From NCBI GenBank assembly GCA_028622995.1, contig JAJQJQ010000002.1, positions 12,772,001-12,836,000 on the forward strand: a stretch of 64,000 bases of DNA, written 5' to 3'. Below the pieces are notes generated by a model. That model saw nothing but the letters and a program-made list of their open reading frames with translations, made no database searches and was not told the DNA's origin. Of the stretch, positions 10,009-21,245 are shown one piece after another; within the stretch, counting starts at the first letter, position 1; each line of letters opens with the position of its first letter. The stretch comes from Panagrolaimus kolymaensis (taxonomy: Eukaryota > Nematoda > Chromadorea > Rhabditida > Panagrolaimidae). Both the position numbers and the translations under genes were made by a program.

Positions 10009-13000
10009 AGTCATTCCATGGGGTAGGAGTTAAATTTTTTGTTTATTTTTTTACAAAAAAGTCTTTAAAAAATTATAGCAGAAAGAAAGTAATTAAAAAG
10101 TCAAAAAACAATATTCAAATTTAATGCAATAATTTTATTTTCAACATAAAAAATATTCCACAAACCAAAAAACTTACTTTTGTTTATCATCATCAAAAAT
10201 AAGTCTTCTTCCCATATTTTTGAAATTTAAAAGAAGCAATACAAAAAGTTTTATTAATCACCCCTAAATTTTGTTGTTCCAGCCAACTAAAACAACCAAC
10301 AAAAATAAATTTAAAAAAAAAAACAAATAACAAAGGCAAAAAGAGAAAAAAAGTAAGGAACGCGAGCAATTTATAAAAAAGTTTGAGTTTCATTTTTATT
10401 TCTTCCTCAAAACAACAATAAAAAAATAAAGTGACTTAAGGCAGCAAAAAAAAAGAAGCTTTTTTTTAACGACCCACTCACTTCTTTCTTTGTTCTAGGA
10501 TATTCTTTTTTGAGGAAGCAAAAAAATAATAGTTTTTGATGATAGTTTTTTTTGAGGATAAGAATGTTTTTGAAAAAAGTTGACAGTTATCTTTTCTCGA
10601 TGGAAATGTTTGACGTGATTGAAACTTTGTGTGATGGCACATAATAACAAAAATAACCACAAGAATGAATGTAAAAAAAAGTTAAGGATGCTTGATTTAA
10701 AGTTAGAGAAGGATGAGAAAAAAGAATGCAGTTAAAGAAGTAATTTCTACCAGATCAAAGAAATCTGGAAATAATTAATTTACTATTTTTTACAAAAGTG
10801 AAGATTTTTAAATAAAAAAATTAAATGTAATTAGTCGGTTTACTATGTATCTAATTAAAAAAACCATAAAAGTCTTATTCCGTGACAAAAAAATATGATA
10901 AATCTTTCGGCATATTATAATAAACTTATTTTCTGCAGTGTAAAACTTAAAGTGAGAATTTAAAGAATTTTCGTGGCAAAAGCCATATACTATTTCGACC
11001 ATGTTTGATCACAGTTCAAAATTTACAGTAAGTAAGAAAGAGGCTAAAATGGAAAATGCTGCACCATAAAAAACATGAAAAAACTAAAAATGCTTCAATA
11101 TAAAAAATAATAGAAACATTCATTAACTAACAATCTATTTTTCAGTCGCATTCTTTTTTATCGATAAGTTAGTTTTATCTCAACAAGAGAAGAGAAGAAA
11201 AAAAGCTTTATCTTTTCATTCCATTTCTCTCAAGTCCAAGCCAAAGAGCATTTCTTTCTTTTCTTTTTTCATAAAGATATAATGCTTATAATTATTTAAC
11301 AACTCATCAATGAATGAAACAAAAAAAAATTAACACCGCCCACTTTTTTCATTCCTTCCTTCATTTTTCAATTAACAGCTGCTTGCATATTTAAGAGTCA
11401 CCACCACCAATATTGTTGTCTCAAGCTTTTTTAGTTGCCCCTTCTTTTCTTTTTTCTTTTTTTTGATTTTGATAGACAAACATAAAAGTAATTGTTGTTG
11501 TTTTGCTTTTTGTGGCGGCATCTCCCAAATAATTTGCCACCTTTAAGCTCAATTTTGCTTGATTATAAAAAAATATTATTTTTTGCATGCAAAAAGTTTT
11601 GTTGAATTATTTCTTTATATTTTTATTTTGCAAAGAAAAAATGCTTTTTAACTTGTCTAACTTTCATCTAAAAACATAAAGGAAAAAATGAGACATGTTT
11701 TATGGATTTAAAAAAAAAAGAAAGATAAATGAAATTTATGATGTTTTAAATTTTTTATTAGAAAAATATGGAAGTCCTCAAGTTTCTTCCGGTGCATTTG
11801 AACTTAAACAAATGGCTGAAAGAGCTTTGGAATAATATTTATGTTCAAAAAATTTTGCAAAATATTAATAAAAACTTGAAGCAATTATAAAAAAGGTAAA
11901 ACAATGAAATTTATTTAACCACTTCAAGAATCTGAGAGTAAATAATCACAAAAAAAGATAAAAAATAAAATTTGACTTTCAAACCTTTATTTCTTCTTCA
12001 GAATATTCTGGCTTTGATTTATTTAGAAACGCAAACCAAAAAAAAATAAAAAAAATATTCATTCAAGGTTCCAATTGTGCAAAAAAGAAAAATTTAGTTT
12101 CTTAAATTGTATTTAATAAACTGTAAAATGCTTTAATCCATTTAATTTATTTGCAATTTATCCGATTTTTTTTCATATCAAAATAAATCCTTGTTTTATG
12201 ATCGATCTATCTATCTTGTTAATAATCGATATGTAATTATTTTTCTTTCAATCAAAACAAAAATTATGAAACAAAAAGATTTTTTATTCCATAAAAAGCG
12301 CAAAAAAAGTTTTCCTGCTTTTAATTTGTTTGGAATCAAAAATCCATTTTTTCCATCGTGTTCGCGATTGTGGATGTCCTCGAACTAACTAACCAACGAC
12401 AACAACAACCTTCTTTTTTTTTTCAGATGCGTGGAAGGGAAATAGAAAAAAAGAACGAAAAATGGGTCAAACTCGGTCATCCATTTATTTTTTGTTTCCT
12501 CTTTCGACCCATCAACCAACCAACAAAAAAAACTATCCTTCATTCAAATTGAATTTTCTTTTAGCGATTTATTTTATTTTGCTCTCTTTGGCTCTCAATC
12601 TCCTCCACGTGGGCTACTAAAAACTTTTATCCATGATTTTTTGTTAGTTTTTGTTGGTTGAGTTTTAAGTATTTATGTTTGTTAGAGTAAAAAATAAAAA
12701 TAATTTATAATAAAAACTTTTACTTTGAAAATAGTCCGAAAAGTTAATAAAAAAAAGAGTCTTGAAACGAAAAACTTAAAAATATGTAATTTGTAAAAAA
12801 TTATGCAGTTATTTTATCCAAAAAAGCAAATGTAAATTTTTTTCTTTAAAAATGATGATTTGATTTTTTGCGTCACGATATTTTTCAGTTGACTCATTTC
12901 CATTTCAACTTTTTTGGACAACCCAAAACCAGGCTGACGACTACTTTTTTCTTTTATTAATCCAAATAAAAAAAAGTATTATTCTTTTCATACCTTTTTT

Positions 13001-14336
13001 GAAATCCGTTGTTTTTTTCCAAATACATATCTCGTTTATTTTATAAAGTTGTTATTATTTTTTTCGAAGGTAGCTTTTTTGATATTTAAAAAAATTAGTT
13101 AGAGTTTTACGAGAAAATTTTCTTGGGTTTTTAGTGTTAAAAAGTTTTAAATTATTTTTTGAGTTTGTTAAATTCCAAAAAAACTGACCACTTTTTTTGT
13201 TTTTTAATTCGAACTATTCTTTACTCCTATCGACCTTCCTATATTCCAGCCATAATAATTGCAACATTAAAAACGAAAAAAAAAACGGAAGTATCTATCA
13301 AAAATGATGTTGCAAAGTTTTGGCTCGGGGTCTTTCTTCTACGTCACAAAATCAAACAAAAATAAAAACCGGTTAAAAACTTTTGTAAAAAAAATATGTT
13401 TAAACCTTGGTGAAAAAAGAAATGACCCCTAAAAAGTATGTATCGAATTTTTTTAGGCTATTTTAAACTTTTTTTTCTTTCTCGAAGTCCGGACTCCGGA
13501 GTTTCTTTTTTTATTTTTAAAATTGCGTCTATTTTTTGTTATGTTTTGGAAAACTAAAACGGTTCCATTTCAAAGCTTTTCATTATCACGTTTTTTTTTC
13601 TTTTATGCTTTTTTGACTAATTATGATCGCTACTTGCTTCTTCTTGTGATCATCATTATCAAAATGGCTTCTAGAATGAATACGAAAAACAAAAAACGTG
13701 ACAAACTTCGAATTAAAAATTTTTCTTTTCTTTTTTTATTTGAACTTGGAAGACGACATGTAATAAAAGAGGGCGGTTTGCATTCTCAGAATTTTTTCAC
13801 AGACATTCTAAAGTTTGTAATTTCTTTTATTTTTTGGTTCCAATTTTGCATAGTTTGATACCCTTTTTCCTCCTAAAATTTCAAATTCGTTGATTTTGAG
13901 TGTGCTAGCTAGCTAGTTTTGAAAATTTAAAATTATATTTAATTTGCTTCTTCCTTTTTTCTTTTCCAATATTTATTATAAAAATTGACTAATTATGAAT
14001 ATTTAAAATTGAATACAGTTGAGTTTTTTCTTTTTCTTAATCAACGATAATTTTTTTTAAATCAAATATTAAAGTTTTTTTTAAATATGCGTGCTATGGT
14101 CTCTTTTTCTTGACCTTACGAATTTGTGATAATTCAATTATTAAAAAATAAACTTTTTTTTATATATTTGAATTCAAATTATTAGGAAAGTGAATTTTCT
14201 AATTTGATTTTATTCTTCGACGACCGTTGATTTTTATTTTTTTTAATTCGAGAAATTTTAAACTTATGTAAAAAAAATTTATTCTGTTTGAAAATTTTAT
14301 AGCTTTTTTTCTTCAAAGAAGTCCCAAAAATTAATT
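10009..14336. other. Gene-poor stretch
   Basis: About 4.3 kb of AT-rich DNA with many homopolymer runs. Apart from the orphan exon at 11762-11835, I see no coding region with splice or composition support. The longest open frame (13523-13858, 111 codons, non-ATG start) is Phe/Leu/Lys low complexity. The last few hundred bases are presumably the upstream region of the four-TM gene. Confidence 0.55.
11762..11835 (+). CDS. Orphan terminal exon
   Basis: A good acceptor (TTTTTTATTAG ending at 11761) is followed by 24 in-frame codons in phase 1, ending with TAA at 11833-11835. The peptide (YGSPQVSSGAFELKQM, then AERALE) has ordinary protein composition, unlike the surrounding Phe/Lys noise. An AATAAA signal follows about 30 bases later. 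No upstream exon could be found on the plus strand within several kb. It may be the last exon of a gene with a very long intron, a relic of a lost gene, or chance. The family is not recognised. Confidence 0.3.
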
Positions 14337-15983
14337 ATGGTTCGTGTCCAACCCGATCCTGCTTCCCAACCTCCACCCCGACGACACCCAAATGCTGTGC
14401 AATTTGATCCAGAAGCAGCCGAATATTATCCTTCAGCTTGTTGTGAGACTTTGCATGTTAAAAATGCGGTGCTGGCTTCAACTCTCTTACAAGTAAATTT
14501 TGTTTTTTAGAAGCTTTAATTTAAAAAAAATTATTTAAATGGTCTCAAAGTGAAATTTGCAAAAAATGGGTCCCAAAACGATTTCTTTAAGATCTTTCAA
14601 AACATAATTTTTTTTGTTATTTTATAATTGATTTTTTTATTTTAAGAAAAACCTTTAAACCGCATTAATTTTTCAGATCGCTTTTTGCATTTTATTATCC
14701 ATTCTTTATGTAAATCTCGATAGCAGTGGATTTCTTCGAGCTGTGGATATTTGTCGAACTTCTATGATCCTTTTATTTTTTTGTAATGTGATCGGGCTTT
14801 TATGCGCTTTCTGTGGAATTTTACGTGAAAAACTTATTTTGGTTCAAGTTCAAACTCTTATTTTAACTTTCCTCGTGGTTCTCGCTGATTTTATGTCGCT
14901 GTGTTTAGTTTTTATTATGGCTATTGGAAAACGAAATTATGCCACCGCTTCAATTCCCGGCATTTTTATTGATACTGATCGAGTTGAATATGTTTTGGGT
15001 CCATTTTGGATTTATTTAGTTGCAATCATGCTTCATATGGCTGCCGCGGCTACTATGTGCTTTATTGGAGTTTATAATCGATATTTAAAATTTTTAAGGG
15101 TATGTTTTTTGCGTTTGGAAAAAAATGGATTTCTATAGGGAAAACATTTATGTGACTTAAAAAATTTTTCTTAATTTATTTTGAGAGAACATTAATTGAA
15201 AAAAACGCTATTTTTTTATTTAAATTAAAAATTTTAAAAATTTAGATTATAAAAAACAAAGAAAAAAAATGTAGTCAAGATGTGCCCCCCGAAAACTTCC
15301 TTTAAAGAAGCTCCGTGTAAAGCGATAACCGGGAAGCTTCGGACCACATCGAAAAAGACTCAAGTGAAATTGCTTTTATAAAACACACAAACCACAAAAT
15401 AAAACAGAGGCCAAGTTGTTGCCCATTTTTTCTACACACCTGGCAGCAACGAGCTAGCTGACTTCAAACGAGACGACTAAAGGGAGAGACTTTCTCTGTT
15501 TTAAAAATCTTTTTTTTTTAAGAAAGTTTTTGAAAGTTTTTTTTGAGTGAAAAAAACGAAAAAGAGAGAGTATATCTTTTTCTCTATGGTTCGACACGAC
15601 TCTGTTGGGGCCACTGAAAAGACCCAACGCGTATTTTGTTATTTTAGTTTGTTTGTCCCTTTTATAAAAGCAACGTTATTTTTTTCCTTTAATGTGTGGT
15701 CCGGAGTCTTCGGGTTATCAAGGAAAAAACATCCGGAGGCAACCACTTGACTACATTTTTGATTTTTATTTTTGAGTTACTTATTAAATTTTAAAAAATT
15801 AACACATTTTTTTTGTAAATTTTAAAAAGTTTTTATAATAACGAAAAAAATAAAAGTAAGTTTTATTTATTTTATTTTTTCTAGGAAAAAACTGAATACA
15901 CTAAACTTTCATCTGAAGGAAATGTCCCACAACAACAACCTCAACAACCAAATGTAATTGCCGTAAATGCTTCAGATGATTAA
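14337..15983 (+). CDS. Four-TM protein, LAPTM/DUF7027-like topology
   Basis: Exons 14337-14492, 14677-15099 and 15885-15983 are all joined in phase 0 and encode 225 residues. The N-terminus is Pro/Arg-rich and cytosolic-looking. It is followed by a Cys-Cys...His-Val pair just before TM1, reminiscent of LAPTM-type tetraspanning endosomal proteins. Four hydrophobic segments lie at about 45-66, 77-100, 106-135 and 163-186. The acidic, Gln/Pro-rich C-terminal tail is coded by the last exon and ends in Asp-Asp. The LAPTM-like assignment rests on topology and the Cys/His motif only, so the function is open. Intron 2 is unusually long (785 bp) because it holds an inverted-repeat element. A TTTTATAG acceptor about 35 bases before the ATG could accept a spliced leader. 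Confidence 0.75.
15265..15760. mobile_element. 496-bp element with terminal inverted repeats (MITE-like), intronic
   Basis: The two ends are diverged inverted copies. The left end begins AAAAATGTAGTCAAG (15265-15279) and the right end finishes with its exact complement CTTGACTACATTTTT (15746-15760). Inside them, GGACCACA (left, 15341-15348) mirrors TGTGGTCC (right, 15695-15702), and ATAACC (left) mirrors GGTTAT (right). The terminal repeats are therefore about 70-85 bp, and each also folds on itself. There is no transposase frame, so the element is non-autonomous. It lies wholly within intron 2 of the four-TM gene and accounts for most of its length. A target-site duplication cannot be fixed because both flanks are A/T runs. 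The family is not identified. Confidence 0.65.
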
Positions 15984-16288
15984 AAAACAAACACAAAAAT
16001 ATGAGATCTCTTTTTATTCAATTTTATTATTTTTTGTAAAATTCGAGTGTGCAATTTTTTTTATAGCGTTATTATTATTAATATTTTTTGGTAAAACTGG
16101 TATTTATAAATTTTTTTTAATACAATTTTTCCTTTACATTTTTGTGGTAATTTTTTTAAAATTTATTTCTATTGTTTTTGCAAGTATAAAAAGCCGTTAA
16201 TTAAGGTGAAAAAATTTATTGCACAAACTTTGAAAATGAAAAAAGCTCAAAAAATAAAAAGCAAAAAAAATGAGAAAAAAAAACAGGA
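15984..16288. other. Convergent intergenic spacer
   Basis: AT-rich spacer between the four-TM gene and the FN1/ShKT gene, which converge here. The 77-codon plus-strand frame within it is Phe/Ile low complexity and begins inside the last exon in another frame, so I reject it. Confidence 0.6.
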
Positions 16289-19200
16289 TTAACCGCATCG
16301 TGAAGAAGCTTGAAGTCGGGTGATTACTTTTTCGGATTGATTTGCTAAAAAAAAGATTTGAGATTTATAAATGGCAATTAAAAAAAGTTTTTTAAAACAT
16401 ACGTTGAAGACAACTGTTGCAAGTTTTGGGACAAATAATATCAACAAGAAGTTTAAGTTTTCGTTGATGAGTTAAGAAATCTAAAATTTTCCAAAATATT
16501 TAAATCTTAAATTTTTTTAAATTTTCGTACTAGGATCTGAAGTTATAATCCTCCAATTAATCCAAAGTTTTTGGTGAAAGAATCAAAGAAAAAAGTGTCC
16601 AAAATGTTTTTAGTTTTTTATTTATTTATTTTTACTGCTCTTTTGAATTTTGCTAAAAAAAACAAAAACACTTACTTGCTTCACAATGTGACATGGGACG
16701 TGTTGTTTCTTCCATTAATTTATCAATAAAAACTTTTCCTAGAATATCTTGTAAAACCAAAACATCAGCTGGAATTTTTTGAACCTTATTATTGCTTGTA
16801 TCAGCATCAATAACTTGATATCGATCAAAATCAGGGCAATAGCTTGAAAGCTTGGAACAAAATGAAACTAAATCTTCACAATTTTTATTTGTGAATTTTG
16901 TTGTTGAAATATTGGCTGAAGTTGAAAGTGACATAACTGCTGAATTTTTTATTTCTGGATTTTTCGGTTCAGATGAGAAACTTTCTTTGACGCTATCATT
17001 AAGAGATGGAAGTGGAGGCAATGAACTGGATTCAGGGGATTTTGAAGTTGTGATAGAAGCTTTTGTTGTTGTGGAAGTTATTGTTGTTGTTGCTGGATTA
17101 GTAGTAGACGATGAAGAAGATGATGATGCTAAGGCTGTATCATCAGCGAGTGTGGGTTTTGCATCTGCTGCTTCGCCGCCACCAAAAGTTTCTATATTTC
17201 CTTTTCCTCCATTTGCATAATATTCAGATAAATCAAGGCGAAGATTCTAAAATTGAAAAAACAATTTTTTTAAAAGCTTAACTATTTCCATTTGTATCAA
17301 ATTTAGCCAAAGAAAAACTATTCGAACATATTTTTTTGGTAGAATTTTGCATTTTATTTTTAAAATTAGATTTCCAAAACTTTCTAAAGTTGGCTTTCAA
17401 TTAACTCACTTTTCGTTTCATAAAATCCATTAATTCTTTTTCACTCAATTTTCGAATACTCAATTCTCCATCCATGCTTCGAGCGCATTTTTCAAATATT
17501 CCATTTTCACGTTGAATAACTTTATTTTCAGCAATAATTTCATCGCCTCGAATACACGCTAAAAAAAATCATTCATTTTAATTTTATAGTTTCTTTTTTT
17601 ATTTTCTGGGATTTACCGTAACTAATAATTAATTCTTCTGTAGGACCTTTAGAACCATTTTTCCAATAACATCGTTTCATGACATCGCCATCCTTCCATA
17701 TTTCTTGAAATTTTTTAGTTGTTGTCGTTGATTTATTTGGGAGGGTGCAACCTTTAAGTCCATTAAATGAGGAATAAGTTGGAGATGAATCACAAAGGAA
17801 TGGTTCGCCATTGGATGAATAAACCACTTCACCAACTAAAGCCCATTGGCCATCAATGGTGCAACCTTAAAATGAAATTTAATGAAAAAAAAAATATTTT
17901 TTGTGGGAGCAAATTTTGAATTTTAAAGATTGCTGCGAGCTTTGAAATGAAATCAAAAAACTAGCTTAAAATTCGATACAAAATTTTTTTTTGATTTCAA
18001 TTTGCAAAAACTAAAAAAACTCATAGACCAGTTTTCAGGAAAAAAATTTAATTTTGAGAAACTTTTTTCGCCAGAAAAAATGTGTTTTTTGTGATAGAAT
18101 TACCTTGTTTTGAAACAACTCCATGATTGCAATAATAAGTTGAAATTCCATTGGTATCATTAAAATATACGCCATTTTGATATGTTGCTGCTCCACCTTG
18201 AAGTTGGCAATCAACATCTAAAATTAATTTTTTATTTATTTTTTTTTATTTTTCTATTTATTTTAAAATTAGCATTTTTCTAATTTTTAAATACTTACAA
18301 TTTCGTGTAACATTTATTAATCGACAATTTCCTTCTTTGTTTCGTCGACATTGAGTCCATTGGCCTTCAACTTCAACGTAACCCGAAATTCCAACATGAA
18401 TGGAAGTTTTTTCTGTTACACACCCTGTGCATTTTAAACCCACTTCTTTTCCATTACGAATGCATGAAATTATTTCGCCCTTTTGAAGGAAGGGTTTATT
18501 TGGAGTTTTGGTTGTTAAAGTTTGGACTTGAAAATTGCCTTCCGTGACTTTTGCTCCTGATGGAAGAGTGCATTTAGTCCCTGTAAAAATTGTTGAAGAA
18601 AAGTGTAGTTTAAAGCAAATTTTTTTTCGTGGTAAAAAACAATTATTTTAAGCTTTTTTTGAGCACTGGCGGGGCAGAAAACTTACATTGCAAAACGGTT
18701 TTTTTAACTTTCAAATAATCTCCTAAGCATTCAGTGGTTTGGTGATTGCCATTTTCGTCTTCCATAGTGAAAAAGCTGCCGATTTCTACTACTGTGCCAG
18801 TTGAGTCAATGCAATCTAAAAATGCAATTTTTTAGAGTATTATTGAAAACTAAAAAGAAGCAAAACAAGTGAAAACAGAATTTATAAATCTTTTTCAAAA
18901 AAAAAATAATATTTCGATTTAAGAATTTTTTTTCGTTCAAAATTTTTTTTCCATTATTGAAACTTTTTTCTATTTTCTAATTTTGCAACGAATTATAAAG
19001 CATATTTTTTTAGTTTTAAACTTACTAATAATTTTTAAAACCAGCGCATTATTTTCTTCTTCACATTGATATTTAAAATGTTCATTCGAGAAAACTTCTC
19101 CAGGTTTCACAATGGATTTATCTTTGTCTCCTTCAGGCGCACATCCAATGGGTTTGGCATGGGTTTGACCATTTTCTCCATTGCTGCTTGCACAATCATA

Positions 19201-19350
19201 GAGAATATTATCTCGAACAAAATTTTCTCCTGATTTACATGAAATTGGTGCTGGAGGTGAATGATAGATGGCTGATGGGGATGGAATTGCCGGCCAAGCA
19301 GCTGTTATGCCAAAAAGGAAAAATATATATGGAAAATTTTTGGAAGCCAT
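16289..19350 (-). CDS. Secreted protein with MIG-18-like FN1 repeats and an ShKT-like domain
   Basis: Nine minus-strand exons, 19350-19026, 18815-18687, 18580-18299, 18217-18104, 17865-17617, 17558-17410, 17246-16676, 16480-16403 and 16344-16289, give an uninterrupted 650-residue frame with consistent phases. A signal peptide (about residues 1-20) is followed by at least six repeats of the nematode 'abnormal cell migration protein 18-like' fibronectin type I kind: Cys...Gly-x-Val/Trp...Tyr/Gln-Cys...Gly...Gly-Cys, roughly one per exon in the first half. A Ser/Thr-rich linker (about 440-530) looks O-glycosylated. Residues 539-630 hold an expanded ShKT-like module ending in CPKTCNSC. The family is extracellular (matrix or cuticle-associated). 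The ATG sits five bases after a TTTTTTCAG acceptor, consistent with spliced-leader trans-splicing. No gene symbol can be assigned. Confidence 0.85.
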
Positions 19351-21245
19351 TTTTCTGAAAAAAGTTGAAATTTACAAATTTTTTATTGAAAATTTTATGA
19401 AATCACGAACACCAAAAATTTTAATATATTTTTTCAAAAATTTGTTTGGTCCGATTTAAAAATGGATACAAAAAAAGTTTTTTTAAAATAAAAGTGCAAA
19501 ACTAAATCAGTTATTTATTTGTTTCCACAATAAAAAATAATCCAAAACAGAACCTCAAACAAAGACTTTAGTCGGCTTAAATAGATTAAAATTCAAAATT
19601 TCACGCGGATTTTTCCTACATTGGGACCAATGTACAAAAATATGTGTGAAAAGGATTAAAATAGAAACTTGTATTTTGATCCAACTTTTTTTTTTGGCAA
19701 AAAAAACTGTACTTTTTAAACTTAAATGAAACTATATACATGGCTATATAGTCAATTAAAGAAAAATAAAGCAGAAGAAAAAAAAACCGTAGTTTTTCTT
19801 TACTTTTTTTGATTTTTTTATTTCCTGACATTTAAAAAAAAATCTTTTTTTTGTTGAAAAAAAAGCAAAAATTAAACAAAAAAATTAAAGACTTCGTTAA
19901 AAATTCTTTGTCCATCATCCTTCATCGATAATTGTCGTCGTCATACATATGTATTTCAAGGATGCGGTAAATTTATGCAAATGAAGATTATTGTCTCTCT
20001 CGCGCTACTTATATTTCTCAGATTTGTTCTTCTAAAATGAAAAAAGTGGCAGATGATAATTTGCGCATGCACGCGAGTAAGCGATTCCACTCATTTATTC
20101 AGTCACTCAAAAAAATAAAATAAATGACCACTGAGTGAAAACAATAAAAACAAAAAATGTGTTTCAATCTCTCTGTTCGGTCAAATCGAGAAAGAAAAAT
20201 GTTACAAGCAAGCCTGGAAAAATATTGGTTTTGGTTGGTTTTGGTTGGTTTTGTTACAGATGGTTTAAATGAAAAGTAGTGGTGGCACTTGAACTAATTT
20301 TTTGTTTGTTACAAAAATTGAATGAACAAATAAACAATCATCCAAATTGGAGGACAAAAAAATAATATAATAAAATTAAAGATTAAGAAACTCTGTTTTT
20401 TGTGTTAAATGTTTTTAAAATAACAATAGATTGATGAAATCCCAAAAAATAAAAAAAAGAGAGCCAAAAAACAAAGTAATTTTTTCTATTTAAAATTAAC
20501 AAATTTTAAAATTTCTCAAAAAAATAGTTATTGGAAACAGAAAATCCACTAAAAAATTTCTCTTCTGTAAAACATCGAAATTTTGTAAATTTCTAAGAAT
20601 ACTCCAAATTTAAAAAAAAACCAAAACTTAACCAACTAATTTAAGTTTCCTCTTTTTTTGAGCCCTTTTTATATCCATTTTTTAAAATGAGTTCAAAAGC
20701 ATCACGAATCATTTTTGCTTCAACAAAAAAATAAAAGACCACGAAAAATAAAAATCAACGCCTTCCTCTTTTTTTTAAATATGAATTTGTGTGTTTTGTT
20801 TTGAAGTTTTTAACTTCCTTTGTTTTTTCTTTTTTTTAAAGAAATCACGATCTAACTGTTTTTTTTTCTCAAGTAAGTGCCACCATTTTTTGTTTGAACC
20901 GTTTCAAACCTCTTCCTTTTCTTTTTTTTCTTTTTTATTGACATTTTTAAAACTGTGACGTGACATCAGTGAAATTTTATTTATGCAATTTATGCAGTTA
21001 CTTGACATACTCTTCTTTTTTTCCTTTTTAAAAAACTATGGCTCTCATATTTATTTTTCTGTTCATAAAGTTAATACAAAAAAATTTTAAATTTTTAAAA
21101 TGCTTATAAAAATTCGTAAAAAGAAAAAAGCATAAAAATATTTAAATTATGTTGTTTTTTGTCTTACCAGGCGTTTTATAAAAGTAATAAAGCGTTTATT
21201 ATTAAGTTTTTTAGAAGGCAAAAGATTAAATAAAAAGATCGTTTT
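19351..21245. other. Intergenic, AT-rich, no gene seen
   Basis: About 1.9 kb between the FN1/ShKT gene and the 3' end of mec-3. It presumably includes the promoter of the former. A short tandem repeat lies at 20225-20252. No coding frame has support. Confidence 0.55.
20225..20252. repeat. Short tandem repeat, TTGGTTTTGG type
   Basis: Nearly three copies of a 10-base unit (TTGGTTTTGG) in tandem. It is a simple microsatellite-like tract with no evident function. Confidence 0.8.

Noticed and set aside
13523..13858. 111-codon plus-strand ORF
   Set aside because: Non-ATG start, Phe/Lys-rich low complexity, no splice context or neighbouring exons.
16852..17220. 122-codon plus-strand ORF
   Set aside because: Antisense shadow of exon 7 of the FN1/ShKT gene, whose Ser/Thr codons read as Val/Asp in reverse.
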